A DNA stretch of 64,000 bases from Labedaea rhizosphaerae (GCF_004362825.1 NZ_SNXZ01000004.1:186001-250000); one strand, 5' to 3'. Shown: positions 15,689 through 24,947, counted from the first letter of the stretch. Notes: generated by a model not told the origin, from the sequence alone. Program-made: numbers and translations.

Positions 15689-15839
15689 CCGCTCTTCGTT
15701 GCCCGGCCACTTGACCCGACGACGCGTAACTCTAGCGCACCCCTCCACCGGGTTTTGGCAGGGGGCCTACCCACCGGGGCCAGCGGATTCGCCCTGCTTG
15801 CGCGATGATGGGGACTCCACTCGACGCGGGAGGCAGGAC

Positions 15840-16067
15840 ATGATCGGTTTCGTCGCGGGCGCGGCCGTGGGCTACGTGCTGGGAGCCAAGGCCGGGCGCG
15901 AGCGCTACGAGCAGATCCTGCGCACCTACCGCGCGATCGCCGATCACCCGATGGTGCAGGGCGCCGCGGGCATCGCGCGGGCCAAGATCAGCGAGACCAC
16001 CGGGATCGGCAAGAAGCGCATCGATGCCGACGAGCGGCGCGCGCGGCCTGCCTACCCGCGGCCCTGA
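15840..16067 (+). CDS. Small YtxH-like protein
   Basis: A 75-residue protein starting [20 protein letters not shown], a Gly/Ala-rich helix typical of YtxH-type small proteins, followed by [20 protein letters not shown]. It may be membrane-associated through the N-terminal helix. It overlaps the 3' end of the convergent methyltransferase gene by 16 bp. Function is unknown. Confidence 0.7.
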   Translation: MIGFVAGAAVGYVLGAKAGRERYEQILRTYRAIADHPMVQGAAGIARAKISETTGIGKKRIDADERRARPAYPRP

Positions 16068-16807
16068 ACCCGCGCGACCGCGAACACGCGGCGGAACGGG
16101 AACCACGTCGTGCCGTCGGCGGAGGCCGGGTAGGCGGTGCGCAGCATGGGGGCCAGTTCGGCGCGGAAATCCTCGAAGGAGTCGTCGCCCAGGATCGCCT
16201 TGATGGGGCGCAAGGCGGTGCCGGCGACCCATTCGAGCACCGGGTCGGGGCCGCTGAGCTGCTGCAGGTACGTCGTCTCCCAGGCGTCCACCTGGCAGCC
16301 GGCCTCGCTCAGGACGTCGGCGTAGCCCGCCGGGTCCAGGACCGGGTCCTCGTCGCGGAACGCGGTCAGGTTCCACCGAGCGGCCAGCTCGCGCACGAGG
16401 GTGTGTGACGGCCCGCCGAAGTTGCCCGGGACCTGCAAGGCGAACCAAGCGCCCTGCGGCAGGGCGGCGATCCACCTGCGCAGCAGCTCGTCGTGGCCGG
16501 GCACCCACTGCAGCACGGCATTGGTCACCACGACGTCCGTGTCCGGCTTCGGCATCCAGTCGGCCACGTCGGCGACCTCGGCCGCGAGCCCACGCGAGCG
16601 CGCCGCCTCGACCATTTCCGGCGACGAGTCCAGGGCCTCGACCACGGCCGATGGCCAGCGCGAAGCCAACACCTCGGTCAGGTTTCCGGCCCCACAGCCG
16701 AGGTCGACAACCCGGCGTGGCGTGTCAGCGGCGACCCGGCCGAGCAGGTCGTGGAACGGCCGCGCGCGGTGATCGGAAAACGCCAGGTACTGGACGGGAT
16801 CCCACAT
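16052..16807 (-). CDS. tam: Trans-aconitate 2-methyltransferase
   Basis: A class I SAM-dependent methyltransferase that methylates trans-aconitate, a by-product inhibiting the TCA cycle. It has 251 residues from the ATG at 16807; a TTG or GTG up to 15 bp upstream is possible. It starts [18 protein letters not shown], the usual Tam opening. Motif I is [15 protein letters not shown], followed by [16 protein letters not shown]. The C-terminal [12 protein letters not shown] is also typical. A perfect 18-bp palindrome lies 24 bp upstream and probably controls it. Confidence 0.85.
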   Translation of the reverse strand: MWDPVQYLAFSDHRARPFHDLLGRVAADTPRRVVDLGCGAGNLTEVLASRWPSAVVEALDSSPEMVEAARSRGLAAEVADVADWMPKPDTDVVVTNAVLQWVPGHDELLRRWIAALPQGAWFALQVPGNFGGPSHTLVRELAARWNLTAFRDEDPVLDPAGYADVLSEAGCQVDAWETTYLQQLSGPDPVLEWVAGTALRPIKAILGDDSFEDFRAELAPMLRTAYPASADGTTWFPFRRVFAVARVQGRG

Positions 16808-16830
16808 CAGCGTCACCCCCAACCAAATAA

Positions 16831-16848
16831 ACAGTACGTACGTACTGT
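16831..16848. promoter_or_regulatory. Perfect palindromic operator upstream of tam
   Basis: ACAGTACGTACGTACTGT is an exact 18-bp palindrome between tam and the following gene. The TACGTACGTA core is like operators of TetR-family repressors. No TetR gene is present in the window. Confidence 0.6.
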
Positions 16849-16849
16849 A

Positions 16850-17386
16850 TCAGTTGGCGGCGCGCTTCTCCCGTGCTTGTTCGACGGCCGCGGCCACCTT
16901 CTCGGCCACGGCGGCCACCGAGTCGCGGTCGGTGCCGGGGTCGGGTCGCACTTGCAACACGAAGCCGTCGCGACCGGCCACCTTGCGCTGCACGAACCAC
17001 GCGCCCCCACCGGGGAACTCCTGGCGGTGCCGCGTCTTGATCGACCCCGTGACCCGCTCCTGCACGACCTGCGGCACCTTGCCCGGCTTGGCCAGCTTGT
17101 ACCGGCGCGCGGGCAGGTCGGACAGCAGCACCGCGGCGCCCGCGTGCCCGTCCTCGACGGCCTCGATCACCACCAGCGAGCCATTGCCCCAGGTCGCCTT
17201 GCTGATCAGGTGCCAGCCGATGCGCCGGGCGCCGTCTTCGTCCGGCAGCCACAGCCCGTGCGAGGTCGCCAGCACATGGCCACCGCCCGTCACCTCGGCC
17301 GTGGCCAGCACGTTCTCCTGCGCGTCGAGTTTGCCCGAGAACCCCTCAGGGGCACCCTGGCGCAGCACCTTGTCCCACCAGCTCAC
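16850..17386 (-). CDS. Conserved actinobacterial protein next to dnaG
   Basis: A 178-residue protein starting MSWWDKVLRQGAPEGF. The sequence is beta-rich (residues 20-110, including HVLATSHGLWLPDEDGARRI and IGWHLISKATWGNGSLVVIE), followed by a basic helical C-terminus. It overlaps the dnaG stop by 4 bp and is probably co-transcribed with it. The conserved position next to dnaG is typical of actinobacteria, but no function is known. There is no membrane segment. Confidence 0.75.
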   Translation of the reverse strand: MSWWDKVLRQGAPEGFSGKLDAQENVLATAEVTGGGHVLATSHGLWLPDEDGARRIGWHLISKATWGNGSLVVIEAVEDGHAGAAVLLSDLPARRYKLAKPGKVPQVVQERVTGSIKTRHRQEFPGGGAWFVQRKVAGRDGFVLQVRPDPGTDRDSVAAVAEKVAAAVEQAREKRAAN

Positions 17387-19296
17387 TCGAAACCTCCGGC
17401 CGCCTGCTCGGCCAGCGACTTGCGGTACTGCTCCAATGCCACCAGATCACCGAAGAGCGCGCGGTACTCGTCGGCCTCGTCCACCGGGTTCACCCGGAAC
17501 AACCGCGACTTAAGGTCCGCGATCTGCCGCGCGACCAGGCCCTCCTGGAGGCTGGCGATCAGGCTGCCGATGTAGCGGACGTCGGGTTCGCGCCGGTGGT
17601 GCAGCGGCTCGACCGCGAGCTCGGTGATCAGCGACTGCACGACCTGGTGCGGGCAGTTGCGGGCGATCGTCTCGATCAGCGCGGGACCCGCGAGCCCGCT
17701 CGACGTGCCGCCCGACTTGATGATCCCCTGGTGCACCTCGCGGTACGCGGGATCGGTGAACGCCTCTTCCGACACCTGGTCGTAGTGCGGACCGGCCAGC
17801 GCGGGGGCCTGCAAGGCCGCCTTGAGCGCCTCGCGTTGCACCCACAGCTGCGGGTCGTCGCGGCGCGGCCGGGCCGGGCCGTCCACGTCGACGGCCAGCG
17901 CGGCTTGCGCGGGATCGGGCTGGCGCGGCCGGCGACCACGAGTGGACACCGTCACCGGGGTACCCGCGACCTCACGCACCCGGCGGACCACGGTGGCCGT
18001 GTCCTCCCAGCCGACCCAGCCGGCGAGCTGGCGCGCGTAGTCGTCGCGCAACGCCACTTCCTTGATCCGGGCGACCATGGGCACGGTGCGGCGCAACGCC
18101 TCGACCCGGCCCTCGGCGTTCTCGAGGTTGTGGTTGTCCAGTTCGGCGCGGATGGCGAAGGCGAACAGCGGCTGGCGGCGGGCGACCAGGTCGCGCACCG
18201 CGGCCTCGCCCTTGGCCTGGCGCAGCTCGCACGGGTCCATGCCGTCGGGCGCGATCGCGATGTAGGTCTGCGCGGCGAAGCGCTGGTCGTCCTCGAACGC
18301 CTTGAGCGCGGCCTTCTGCCCGGCCGCGTCACCGTCGAAGGTGAAGATCACCTCGCCGCGGAACGCGTCGTCGTCGATCAACAGCCTGCGCAGCACGGAG
18401 ATGTGTTCCTCACCGAATGCCGTGCCGCAGGTGGCGACCGCGGTCGGCACGCCGGACGCGTGCATCGCCATGACGTCGGTGTAGCCCTCGACCACGACCA
18501 CCTGGTGCCGCTTGGCGATCTCCCGCTTGGCGAGGTCGAGCCCGAAGAGCACCTGCGACTTCTTGTAGATCGGGCTCTCGGCGGTGTTGAGGTACTTCGC
18601 CTCGATCCGGTCGTCGTCGAAGAGCCTGCGTGCGCCGAAGCCGACCACTTCGCCGCCGATGTCCTTGATGGGCCACAACAGCCTGCGCATGAACCGGTCG
18701 GTCGGGCCTTGCCTGCCTTCCCGGCAGAGACCCGCCTTGTACAGCTCCTGGACCTCGAAGCCGCGGCCGAGCAGGTGCTTGGTCAGCCGGTCCCAGCCGG
18801 ACGGCGCGTACCCGCAGCCGAACGGCGCCCCGGTCGTCTCGAAGCCGCGGTTCTCCAGGTACTCGCGTGCCTTCGCCGCTTCCGGATTGGTCCTGAGCTG
18901 CTCGGCGTAGAACTCGGCGGCGGTGCGGTGGGCGTCGATGAGCCGGGAGCGGGTGCCGCGGTCGCGCTGGACGCTGGTGCCGCCACCTTCGTAGGTCAGC
19001 TGCACGCCCACGCGGTCGGCGAGGCGTTCGACCGCCTCGACGAAGCTCAGGTGGTCGAGCTTCATCACGAACGCGATGACGTCGCCGCCCTCGCCGCAGC
19101 CGAAGCAGTGGAACGTGCCGTGCGACGGGCGGACGTTGAACGACGGGGTCTTCTCGTCGTGGAACGGGCACAGCCCTTTGAGCGCGCCACCGCCCGCCCT
19201 GCGCAGCGCCACGTACTCGCCGACGACGTCGTCGATCGCGCTGCGGTCACGTACCAGGGCGATGTCACTTTCCCGGATACGTCCTGCCACCGGCAC
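17383..19296 (-). CDS. dnaG: DNA primase
   Basis: The 637-residue primase synthesises RNA primers at the replication fork. A CHC2 zinc-binding domain is at residues ~40-65 (CPFHDEKTPSF, then CFGCGEGGD). The RNA-polymerase core and Toprim domain are central (VVVVEGYTDVMAMH; FTFDGDAAGQKAA with the metal-binding DxD-like site). The C-terminal ~190 residues form the DnaB-interaction domain. Length and order match actinobacterial DnaG. It lies upstream of the 178-residue conserved gene. The 29-bp gap to the divergent ECF41 gene leaves little room for both promoters. Confidence 0.97.
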   Translation of the reverse strand: MPVAGRIRESDIALVRDRSAIDDVVGEYVALRRAGGGALKGLCPFHDEKTPSFNVRPSHGTFHCFGCGEGGDVIAFVMKLDHLSFVEAVERLADRVGVQLTYEGGGTSVQRDRGTRSRLIDAHRTAAEFYAEQLRTNPEAAKAREYLENRGFETTGAPFGCGYAPSGWDRLTKHLLGRGFEVQELYKAGLCREGRQGPTDRFMRRLLWPIKDIGGEVVGFGARRLFDDDRIEAKYLNTAESPIYKKSQVLFGLDLAKREIAKRHQVVVVEGYTDVMAMHASGVPTAVATCGTAFGEEHISVLRRLLIDDDAFRGEVIFTFDGDAAGQKAALKAFEDDQRFAAQTYIAIAPDGMDPCELRQAKGEAAVRDLVARRQPLFAFAIRAELDNHNLENAEGRVEALRRTVPMVARIKEVALRDDYARQLAGWVGWEDTATVVRRVREVAGTPVTVSTRGRRPRQPDPAQAALAVDVDGPARPRRDDPQLWVQREALKAALQAPALAGPHYDQVSEEAFTDPAYREVHQGIIKSGGTSSGLAGPALIETIARNCPHQVVQSLITELAVEPLHHRREPDVRYIGSLIASLQEGLVARQIADLKSRLFRVNPVDEADEYRALFGDLVALEQYRKSLAEQAAGGFE

Positions 19297-19325
19297 AGTC
19301 TAGATCGGCCTGGAAGAATGAGGTC

Positions 19326-20240
19326 GTGCCGGTTACCCAGCAGTCCCTGGCGGAGCGTTTCGAATCCGAGCGCACTCGCCTCCTCGGCATCGCCTACCGG
19401 CTGACCGGCTCGATGGCCGACGCCGAGGACGCCGTGCAGGAGGCCTGGCTGCGCTTGTCCACTGTGGACGCGCAGGAGATCGAAAGCCTGCCCGCGTGGC
19501 TGACGACGGTGGTCGGCCGGCTCTGCCTCGACCGGCTGCGCTCGGCGACGGCGCGCCGGGAACGCTACGTGGGCCCGTGGCTGCCGGAGCCGGTGGTGAC
19601 CGACATGACCGGGACCGGCGAGAACCCGCTCGACGTCGTGGTGCGCGAGGACGGCGTGCGGATGGCCGCCATGATCGTGCTCGACCAACTCACCCCGGAG
19701 CAGCGGGTGGCGTTCGTGCTGCACGACGCGTTCGCCGTGCCGTTCGACCAGATCGCCGCGATGTTGAACTGCGAGGTCGCGACTGCGCGCCAGTACGCCT
19801 CGCGCGGCCGGCGGGCGGTCGCCGACGCCGATCCCCCGGGCCGCGCGCCCATGCCCGACCAGCTCGCCGTGATCGAGCAGTTCGTCATCGCCGTGACCAC
19901 CGGCGACCTCGAATCCGTGGTGCGGTTGCTGCACCCGGACGCCGTGCTGGTCGGCGACAGCGACGGCAAGGCCCGCACGGCCCGGCGCAGGCTGGTCGGT
20001 GCGGAGAAGATCACCCGTTTCTTCTTCGGCCTCGCCGAGCGCTACGGACCCAGGCGACTGGGCGACGGACGGGTCGTGCGCATCAACGGCGACCTCGGGA
20101 TGCTCTTGCCGGGCTCGCGCGGGGAGGACGGCCGCTGGGACATGGACCGCCGCGTGACCACGTTCGCGATCCGCGACGGCTTGGTCGTCGCGATCTACGA
20201 CATCGTGAACCCCGACAAGCTCACCCGCGTTCCCGACTGA
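19326..20240 (+). CDS. sigJ: ECF41-type RNA polymerase sigma factor
   Basis: A 304-residue ECF sigma factor with region 2 (residues ~8-75, RLLGIAYRLTGSMADAEDAV), region 4 (~115-165, LTPEQRVAFVLHDAFAVPFD) and a SnoaL-like C-terminal extension. The ECF41 hallmarks are present: WLPEP between regions 2 and 4, an SDGKA version of the DGGGK motif, and a terminal NPDKL. In ECF41 members the extension acts as a built-in regulator instead of a separate anti-sigma factor. It is convergent with, and overlaps by 20 bp, the decarboxylase-like gene that is its usual target. GTG start. Confidence 0.9.
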   Translation: MPVTQQSLAERFESERTRLLGIAYRLTGSMADAEDAVQEAWLRLSTVDAQEIESLPAWLTTVVGRLCLDRLRSATARRERYVGPWLPEPVVTDMTGTGENPLDVVVREDGVRMAAMIVLDQLTPEQRVAFVLHDAFAVPFDQIAAMLNCEVATARQYASRGRRAVADADPPGRAPMPDQLAVIEQFVIAVTTGDLESVVRLLHPDAVLVGDSDGKARTARRRLVGAEKITRFFFGLAERYGPRRLGDGRVVRINGDLGMLLPGSRGEDGRWDMDRRVTTFAIRDGLVVAIYDIVNPDKLTRVPD

Positions 20241-20817
20241 CCTCCGCGTCGGCCGGCACGGGGATCTTGCAGGCATCGCCCGAGGTGAACCCCTGGTCGG
20301 TGATGCCCAGCGCGCTGTTGAACCGGCCGCGGGCGTTCTCCAACGCGATCATGTAGCTGAGCTCGACCACGCCGTCCTTGCCGAACTCCCCGACCAGCTC
20401 GGCCACCTGCTCGTCGGTGACCACGGTCGGGGTCGCGGTCATGGCGTCGGCGTAGGCGAGCGCGATCCGTTCCTGGTGCGTGTACTCGGGGGCGGTGGCG
20501 TAGTCGTCGATCTTGCGCAACCGCTCGATGTCGAGCCCCTCGTGCTTCTGCAGCATGGTGCCGAAGTCGATGCACCACGAGCACTGGACCTGCTGCGCGG
20601 TCCGGTACTGGACGAGCTCCCGCACCGAGGTGGGCAGTACCTTCGCACCGCGTTGCACGGCCAGCTCGTGCTTGATGCTGGCTTTGAGGATCTTGCGGTG
20701 GTGGGCGGTCACCGTGAGCGGTTCCATGACCGCGCCGTACTGCCTGCGCGTGAACCAGTACACGGCCTTCAGTACGAACCCTGCTTCACGAGTCGGAATC
20801 CCGGTGATCCTCGGCAT
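20221..20817 (-). CDS. Carboxymuconolactone decarboxylase/AhpD-like protein
   Basis: A 198-residue protein of the CMD/AhpD superfamily. The redox pair CSWCIDF (near residues 79-82) with surrounding helices matches the AhpD-type active site. It starts MPRITGIPTREAGF. Proteins of this family are the typical partner encoded beside ECF41 sigma factors, and the upstream region carries a sequence matching the ECF41 promoter consensus. It probably acts in a stress or detoxification response. The substrate is unknown. Confidence 0.85.
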   Translation of the reverse strand: MPRITGIPTREAGFVLKAVYWFTRRQYGAVMEPLTVTAHHRKILKASIKHELAVQRGAKVLPTSVRELVQYRTAQQVQCSWCIDFGTMLQKHEGLDIERLRKIDDYATAPEYTHQERIALAYADAMTATPTVVTDEQVAELVGEFGKDGVVELSYMIALENARGRFNSALGITDQGFTSGDACKIPVPADAEVSRERG

Positions 20818-20854
20818 CTCGGCCTCCCCTGGTCGTTGGTCTGTCGAAGGGGGT

Positions 20855-20881
20855 GACGAGGCGGCGCGCCGAGATGTGACA
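20855..20881 (-). promoter_or_regulatory. ECF41-type promoter of the CMD gene
   Basis: On the minus strand TGTCACA (20881-20875) is followed after exactly 16 nt by CGTC (20858-20855), 37 bp before the start codon at 20817. This matches the published ECF41 promoter consensus (TGTCACA, 16-nt spacer, CGTC or CGTA). Confidence 0.75.
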
Positions 20882-20892
20882 ACCCGTGCTGG

Positions 20893-21996
20893 CTACGGCT
20901 CGGTGACGCGCGCCATGAAGTAGACCGCGCCGGATTCCTGGTGCCGGACCAGCAACAGGAACGGCCGGTCGACCTGCACGGTGACCGGGCGGCTGATCAT
21001 GGCCGCGACCGTGCGCATCAGCACCGCCGTGGCGGCCGCGCCCTCGATGCCCTGCTCGTCTACGTTGAGCACGGCCTCGTGCAGCACGGCGTGCACGGCG
21101 AGCCGGCTCGACGTGATGCCGTCCAGCTCGGCGTCGTCGGTGAAGACCTTCCGCACGCCGAGCTCGGTCAGCGCACGCACCAGATCGGCCCGCATCGACA
21201 GCCGGAACTTCGGCATCGACAACGCGATGCGTTGGCGCCCCAGCGCACCCAGGATCACGGCAAGACGAGCACCGGTCAGCGCGGGCTCGGCATCGGCCAA
21301 ACGCGAGTCGGGCAACAGCACGACCGCCTGCACGTCGCCGAGCGCGGGCAGCCCCACCGCCTGCCAGCCGCCGAGGTGGGCGTAGTCCAGCGACTCGGTC
21401 AGCTGCATCGTCGGCACCTCGATGCGGCCGGCCGGGCTGCGGAACGGACGATCGGTCGTCGCCTGTTCGCTGAACCGGAATCGCCACGCCACCTTCAGGT
21501 ACAGCGCGTTCACCAGCGCCGACACCGTGTCCGCGCGCAGTGCGCCGGACGGGATCAGCTCAGGGATCAGTCCGTTGGTCGTCTCCGCCACGTCGTTGTT
21601 GATCAGCCGTCGTGCCTTCGCCGGGTCCTCGTGGAACGGCGCCTCACGCACGCCACCCCCACGCCGAGCGGCCAGCTCGGTCACGAACTCCTCGCGCACC
21701 GAGATCGAGGCGTCGGCCCAGAGGGTGTTCGCCACGGCCAGCTGCGGCGGGTCGTCGCGCTCACCCACCGGCGCCAGCTCACCGGCCTCCTCGAGTAACT
21801 CGACCAAGTCCGCGTGGTCGCCGTCGGCCAGCGCGGCGCTCAGCTCGTCGCGGGTCTCCCCGCTGGCACCCGCGGTGAGCAGGCTGAGCGCGCTCGCCAC
21901 CGAGAACGGCGACCAGCACGACGTGGTGTCCGGGTCGGCGGCCAAGGCCCGGTGCAGGCGGAGGCAGAAATTGAGGTGTGCGTGCTCGTCCGTCAC
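20893..21996 (-). CDS. Serpin-family protease inhibitor
   Basis: A 367-residue serpin. It opens with HLNFCLRLHRALAADPD and TSCWSPFSVASALSLLTAGA, the serpin helix A-B region. It carries VNALYLKVAW and ends with DRPFLLLVRHQESGAVYFMA, the serpin signature. The hinge of the reactive loop reads DEQGIEGAAATAV; its small residues are as in inhibitory serpins, so it can probably trap a serine or cysteine protease. By alignment P1 falls near Val-Ala in RTVAAM, only roughly. There is no signal peptide, so the target is likely cytoplasmic. It lies between the CMD gene and a small ORF. Confidence 0.92.
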   Translation of the reverse strand: MTDEHAHLNFCLRLHRALAADPDTTSCWSPFSVASALSLLTAGASGETRDELSAALADGDHADLVELLEEAGELAPVGERDDPPQLAVANTLWADASISVREEFVTELAARRGGGVREAPFHEDPAKARRLINNDVAETTNGLIPELIPSGALRADTVSALVNALYLKVAWRFRFSEQATTDRPFRSPAGRIEVPTMQLTESLDYAHLGGWQAVGLPALGDVQAVVLLPDSRLADAEPALTGARLAVILGALGRQRIALSMPKFRLSMRADLVRALTELGVRKVFTDDAELDGITSSRLAVHAVLHEAVLNVDEQGIEGAAATAVLMRTVAAMISRPVTVQVDRPFLLLVRHQESGAVYFMARVTEP

Positions 21997-22005
21997 CTCT
22001 CCTGC

Positions 22006-22227
22006 TTACCGCCTCGCATCGGGCAACGTCACGTGCTGATCTTCGGGCGGTGTCGGCCTGGCCGCCGCGTCGGCCCGCGGACCGACCGGCTTCGGCTTGC
22101 GCGGCTCACGCACCCCAGCGGCACCACCACCCCCGCCGCCGCGATTCCCACCGGACCCACCGGCTCGGGCTCGTCGTTTGGTCAGTCTGGTCAACCTGCG
22201 CAGTAACCGGATGAATGCACCCAACAT
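22006..22227 (-). CDS. Small basic, Gly/Pro-rich protein
   Basis: A 73-residue frame with a basic amphipathic N-terminus (MLGAFIRLLRRLTRLTKRRA), a poly-Gly stretch and a Pro-rich tail. It lies between the serpin and dgt on the same strand. No family is recognised. The composition could also arise in non-coding GC-rich DNA, so the call is weak. Confidence 0.35.
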   Translation of the reverse strand: MLGAFIRLLRRLTRLTKRRARAGGSGGNRGGGGGGAAGVREPRKPKPVGPRADAAARPTPPEDQHVTLPDARR

Positions 22228-22246
22228 GATTCGAGTGTGCCACCGA

Positions 22247-23542
22247 TCACACTCCCCGGCCGGTGCACCAGCGGTGGTGCCAAGTCACCGCTTGCTGGTC
22301 GGTCAGCGACGCGGTCTGGTCGACGAGCACGCGCAGCCGCGCGGCGTCGTCGGCTGCGGCCAGCCAGGCGGGCAAGAACGCCGGTTCCAGCGTGTCCGGC
22401 GCCGTGCGGGCCAGCGTGTCGAGCAATTCGGCGAGCAGTTCGCGCTGCCGGGCCTGCTCGGCCAGCCTGCGTTCGTCGCTCATCACGTAGCGCACCGCGA
22501 CCGCCTTGAGCAGCGCCACCTCGGCCTGGACCCGAGGCGGCACCACCAGGTCGGCGGCGTACCGGGTGAGCGGGCCATCACCCGCGACCGCCCGGGTGGC
22601 CGCGACCGCGGCCGTGGCGAACCGGCCGACCAGCTCGCTGGTCAGCTGCTTCAACGTGATCTGGGCGTCCAGCGACGCGTCGTAGGGCCGCTGCGCGAAG
22701 CCGGCCACCAACGACAGCCGCAGCAGGTCCTGGGCCGCGTCTTCCAGCGCTGACACGGGTTCGGGCGAGAAGTGCTTCGCCGCCAGCTCGGCCACCGCAG
22801 CCAGCTCGATGCGATCGCGGAGCATGCCGAACGAGATCCGTCCTGAGCGGACCCCGTCCTCCACGTCGTGCACCGAATAGGCGATGTCGTCGGCCCAGTC
22901 CATGACCTGCGCCTCGAGACACCGCCGCCGCCCGGGTGCGCCCTCCCGCACCCACGCGAGCGTGCCGAGGTCGTCGGCGTACGCCCCGAACTTCACCATG
23001 CCCGGCCCCCTCGGCCAGGGGTACTTGGTCGCCGCGTCCAGCGAGGCACGGGTCAGGTTGAGACCGGCCGAGGGCACCTTCGGCTCGAGCCTGGTCAGGA
23101 TCCGCAGGGTTTGCGCGTTGCCCTCGAACCCGCCGCAGGCCTGCGCCGCCTCGTCGAGTGCTCGTTCGCCGTTATGCCCGAACGGGGGGTGCCCGATGTC
23201 GTGCGCGAGCCCGGCCGTGTCCACGACGTCCGGATCGCAGCCCAGCTCCTCGGCGATGCCGCTGCCGATCTGGGCGACCTCGAGCGAGTGCGTCAGCCGG
23301 GTCCGCGGGATCCCGCTGATCTCGGCGCCCTCGCCGGGGCCGACCACCTGGGTCTTGCCCGCGAGCCTGCGCAAGGCCGCGGAGTGCAGCACCCGGGCCC
23401 GATCCCGGGAGAAGGGGCTGCGCCTGCTCACGGGCGCACCCGGGAGCGCACCGCCCTTCGCAGGTTCGGCGAACCTGCGGGCGATGTCGTGTTCGGCGTA
23501 TCCCGCAACCACGCCGAAAAGGGTAGGCGCTCCCACCGACAA
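22247..23542 (-). CDS. dgt: Deoxyguanosine triphosphate triphosphohydrolase-like protein
   Basis: A 431-residue HD-domain dNTPase that hydrolyses dNTPs to the nucleoside and triphosphate. The metal site is clear: H in [30 protein letters not shown], and a later D in [18 protein letters not shown]. It starts near an [20 protein letters not shown]-like opening typical of the family ([20 protein letters not shown]). It is encoded upstream of and on the same strand as dnaG, as in many actinobacteria. It may influence dNTP pools or DNA fidelity. Confidence 0.95.
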   Translation of the reverse strand: MSVGAPTLFGVVAGYAEHDIARRFAEPAKGGALPGAPVSRRSPFSRDRARVLHSAALRRLAGKTQVVGPGEGAEISGIPRTRLTHSLEVAQIGSGIAEELGCDPDVVDTAGLAHDIGHPPFGHNGERALDEAAQACGGFEGNAQTLRILTRLEPKVPSAGLNLTRASLDAATKYPWPRGPGMVKFGAYADDLGTLAWVREGAPGRRRCLEAQVMDWADDIAYSVHDVEDGVRSGRISFGMLRDRIELAAVAELAAKHFSPEPVSALEDAAQDLLRLSLVAGFAQRPYDASLDAQITLKQLTSELVGRFATAAVAATRAVAGDGPLTRYAADLVVPPRVQAEVALLKAVAVRYVMSDERRLAEQARQRELLAELLDTLARTAPDTLEPAFLPAWLAAADDAARLRVLVDQTASLTDQQAVTWHHRWCTGRGV

Positions 23543-23559
23543 AGCCGATCGAGCCGGCG

Positions 23560-24219
23560 TTATCCCAGGTCGATGCCGATGTCGTCGGCCGGCGCGCGGG
23601 TCGCGCGGTAGTAGAGCAGGGCGCCGGTCTCACGCAGGATGTACCGCAACTGCGTCTCCCGCGTCTGCACGATGGGGCCGCTGTGCGTGGGCGAGGTCCA
23701 GGCGTCGAGGCCGACGTCGGATGCCATGGTGCGCACCCGAAGCGAATGCCACGGATCGCTGACCAGGACCACCGAGTGCCAGCCCCGGCCCTTCACCGTG
23801 TTGGCCACGGCCTGCATCGTGCCGAGCGTGTCGCTGCCTTCGCCGACCGGGATGACGTGGTCGGCGGGCACACCGTTGGCGGTGAGCCAGCGCACGCCCG
23901 CCTCAGCCTCGGTGTAGCGGTCGCCGGACCGCTTGCCACCAGACGTGATGATGTATTTCGCGACACCGTCCTGGTACAGCCGCTTGGCGTGTTCGAGGCG
24001 GGCCTTCAACACCGGCGTCGGTTTGCCGTTGTACTGCGCGGCGCCGAGCACCACGACGGCATCGGCGTGGGTGCGGTCGTCGATCCGGCCGAGCTGCCAC
24101 ACGCGGAACGCCGTGCCGCCGACGACGAGCGCCCCGACGAGGACCAGCCCGAGCACGCCGCGGCGCAGTGCCCGGCGCACCCGGGCAGCGGTGGTCATCG
24201 GCGTGGTCACCCGCCCCAT
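23560..24219 (-). CDS. YdcF/SanA-like DUF218 membrane protein
   Basis: A 219-residue protein with one N-terminal membrane span (residues ~18-40) and an extracytoplasmic DUF218 domain. The domain has [55 protein letters not shown] and [16 protein letters not shown]. Homologues such as SanA/YdcF are linked to cell-envelope barrier functions; the reaction is unknown. It sits 17 bp upstream of dgt on the same strand. Confidence 0.88.
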   Translation of the reverse strand: MGRVTTPMTTAARVRRALRRGVLGLVLVGALVVGGTAFRVWQLGRIDDRTHADAVVVLGAAQYNGKPTPVLKARLEHAKRLYQDGVAKYIITSGGKRSGDRYTEAEAGVRWLTANGVPADHVIPVGEGSDTLGTMQAVANTVKGRGWHSVVLVSDPWHSLRVRTMASDVGLDAWTSPTHSGPIVQTRETQLRYILRETGALLYYRATRAPADDIGIDLG

Positions 24220-24256
24220 CCTGGCAGAGCCGTGTCATGGGAGCGTCATGGGCGGG

Positions 24257-24862
24257 CTACAACCAGCCGCGGTCCTCGGCGAGCCGGGCGGCCTCCGCGC
24301 GTGTGCGCGCACCGGTCTTGCCGATGGCCGCGGACAGGTGGTTGCGCACGGTTCCCTGCGACAGGTGCAGCTGCTTCGCGACGTCCGCGATCGTGCCGCC
24401 CACGCTGGCCGCGGCCAGAACTTCGCGTTCGCGTTCGGTGAGCGGGCTCGGGCCACTGGCGAGGGATTCCGCGGCGAGGGCGGGATCGACGACCCGCAGC
24501 CCGGAGTCCACCCGGCGCACGGCGTCGACCAACTGCTCCGGCGGCGAGTCCTTCACAACGAACCCGACGGCGCCCGCCGCCATCGCCCTGGACAGGTAGC
24601 CCGGCCGGCCGAAGGTCGTGCAGACGATGACCTTGCACGACGGGAGCCGCTCGCGCAGTTCGGCGGCGGCCACAAGACCGTCCTTGCCCGGCATCTGGAC
24701 GTCGAGGAGCGCGACATCCGGGGTCGTTCGCAGCGCCGCATCCAGAACTTCGTCCCCCGACCCGACCTCGGCGACCACCTCGATGTCCGATTCAAGGTTG
24801 AGCATCGCGGACAGTGCGCCACGGACCAATGCCTGGTCATCGGCCAGAAGTATCCGGATCAC
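24257..24862 (-). CDS. NarL/DesR-type response regulator, no adjacent kinase
   Basis: A response regulator of 201 residues from the GTG at 24862. The receiver domain has the acidic pair in ILLADDQALVRG, the phosphoacceptor Asp in VALLDVQMPG, and VVKDSPPEQL near its end. The LuxR-type HTH is LTEREREVLAAASVGGTIAD, VAKQLHLSQGTVRNHLSAAI. An upstream ATG at 24895 is possible but would translate the DnaA-like boxes. No histidine kinase gene lies next to it, which is unusual for this class, so its partner must be elsewhere. Confidence 0.9.
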   Translation of the reverse strand: MIRILLADDQALVRGALSAMLNLESDIEVVAEVGSGDEVLDAALRTTPDVALLDVQMPGKDGLVAAAELRERLPSCKVIVCTTFGRPGYLSRAMAAGAVGFVVKDSPPEQLVDAVRRVDSGLRVVDPALAAESLASGPSPLTEREREVLAAASVGGTIADVAKQLHLSQGTVRNHLSAAIGKTGARTRAEAARLAEDRGWL

Positions 24863-24869
24863 GAACGGA

Positions 24870-24896
24870 TTATCCACAGGCACCCAGTTATCCACA
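24870..24896 (+). promoter_or_regulatory. Pair of DnaA-box-like sequences
   Basis: Two exact TTATCCACA sequences (24870-24878 and 24888-24896) lie 18 bp apart between divergent genes. The second is followed by GATCC. The same two-box layout with the same spacing occurs at 57007-57033. Confidence 0.5.
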
Positions 24897-24947
24897 GATC
24901 CGGCTCACCCCCACCCACACCGCCTTGACAGGGCCGAAGCTGGAGCC

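Noticed and set aside
24860-24900. Chromosomal replication origin
   Set aside because: Only two DnaA-like boxes are present, with no dnaA, dnaN or AT-rich unwinding region.
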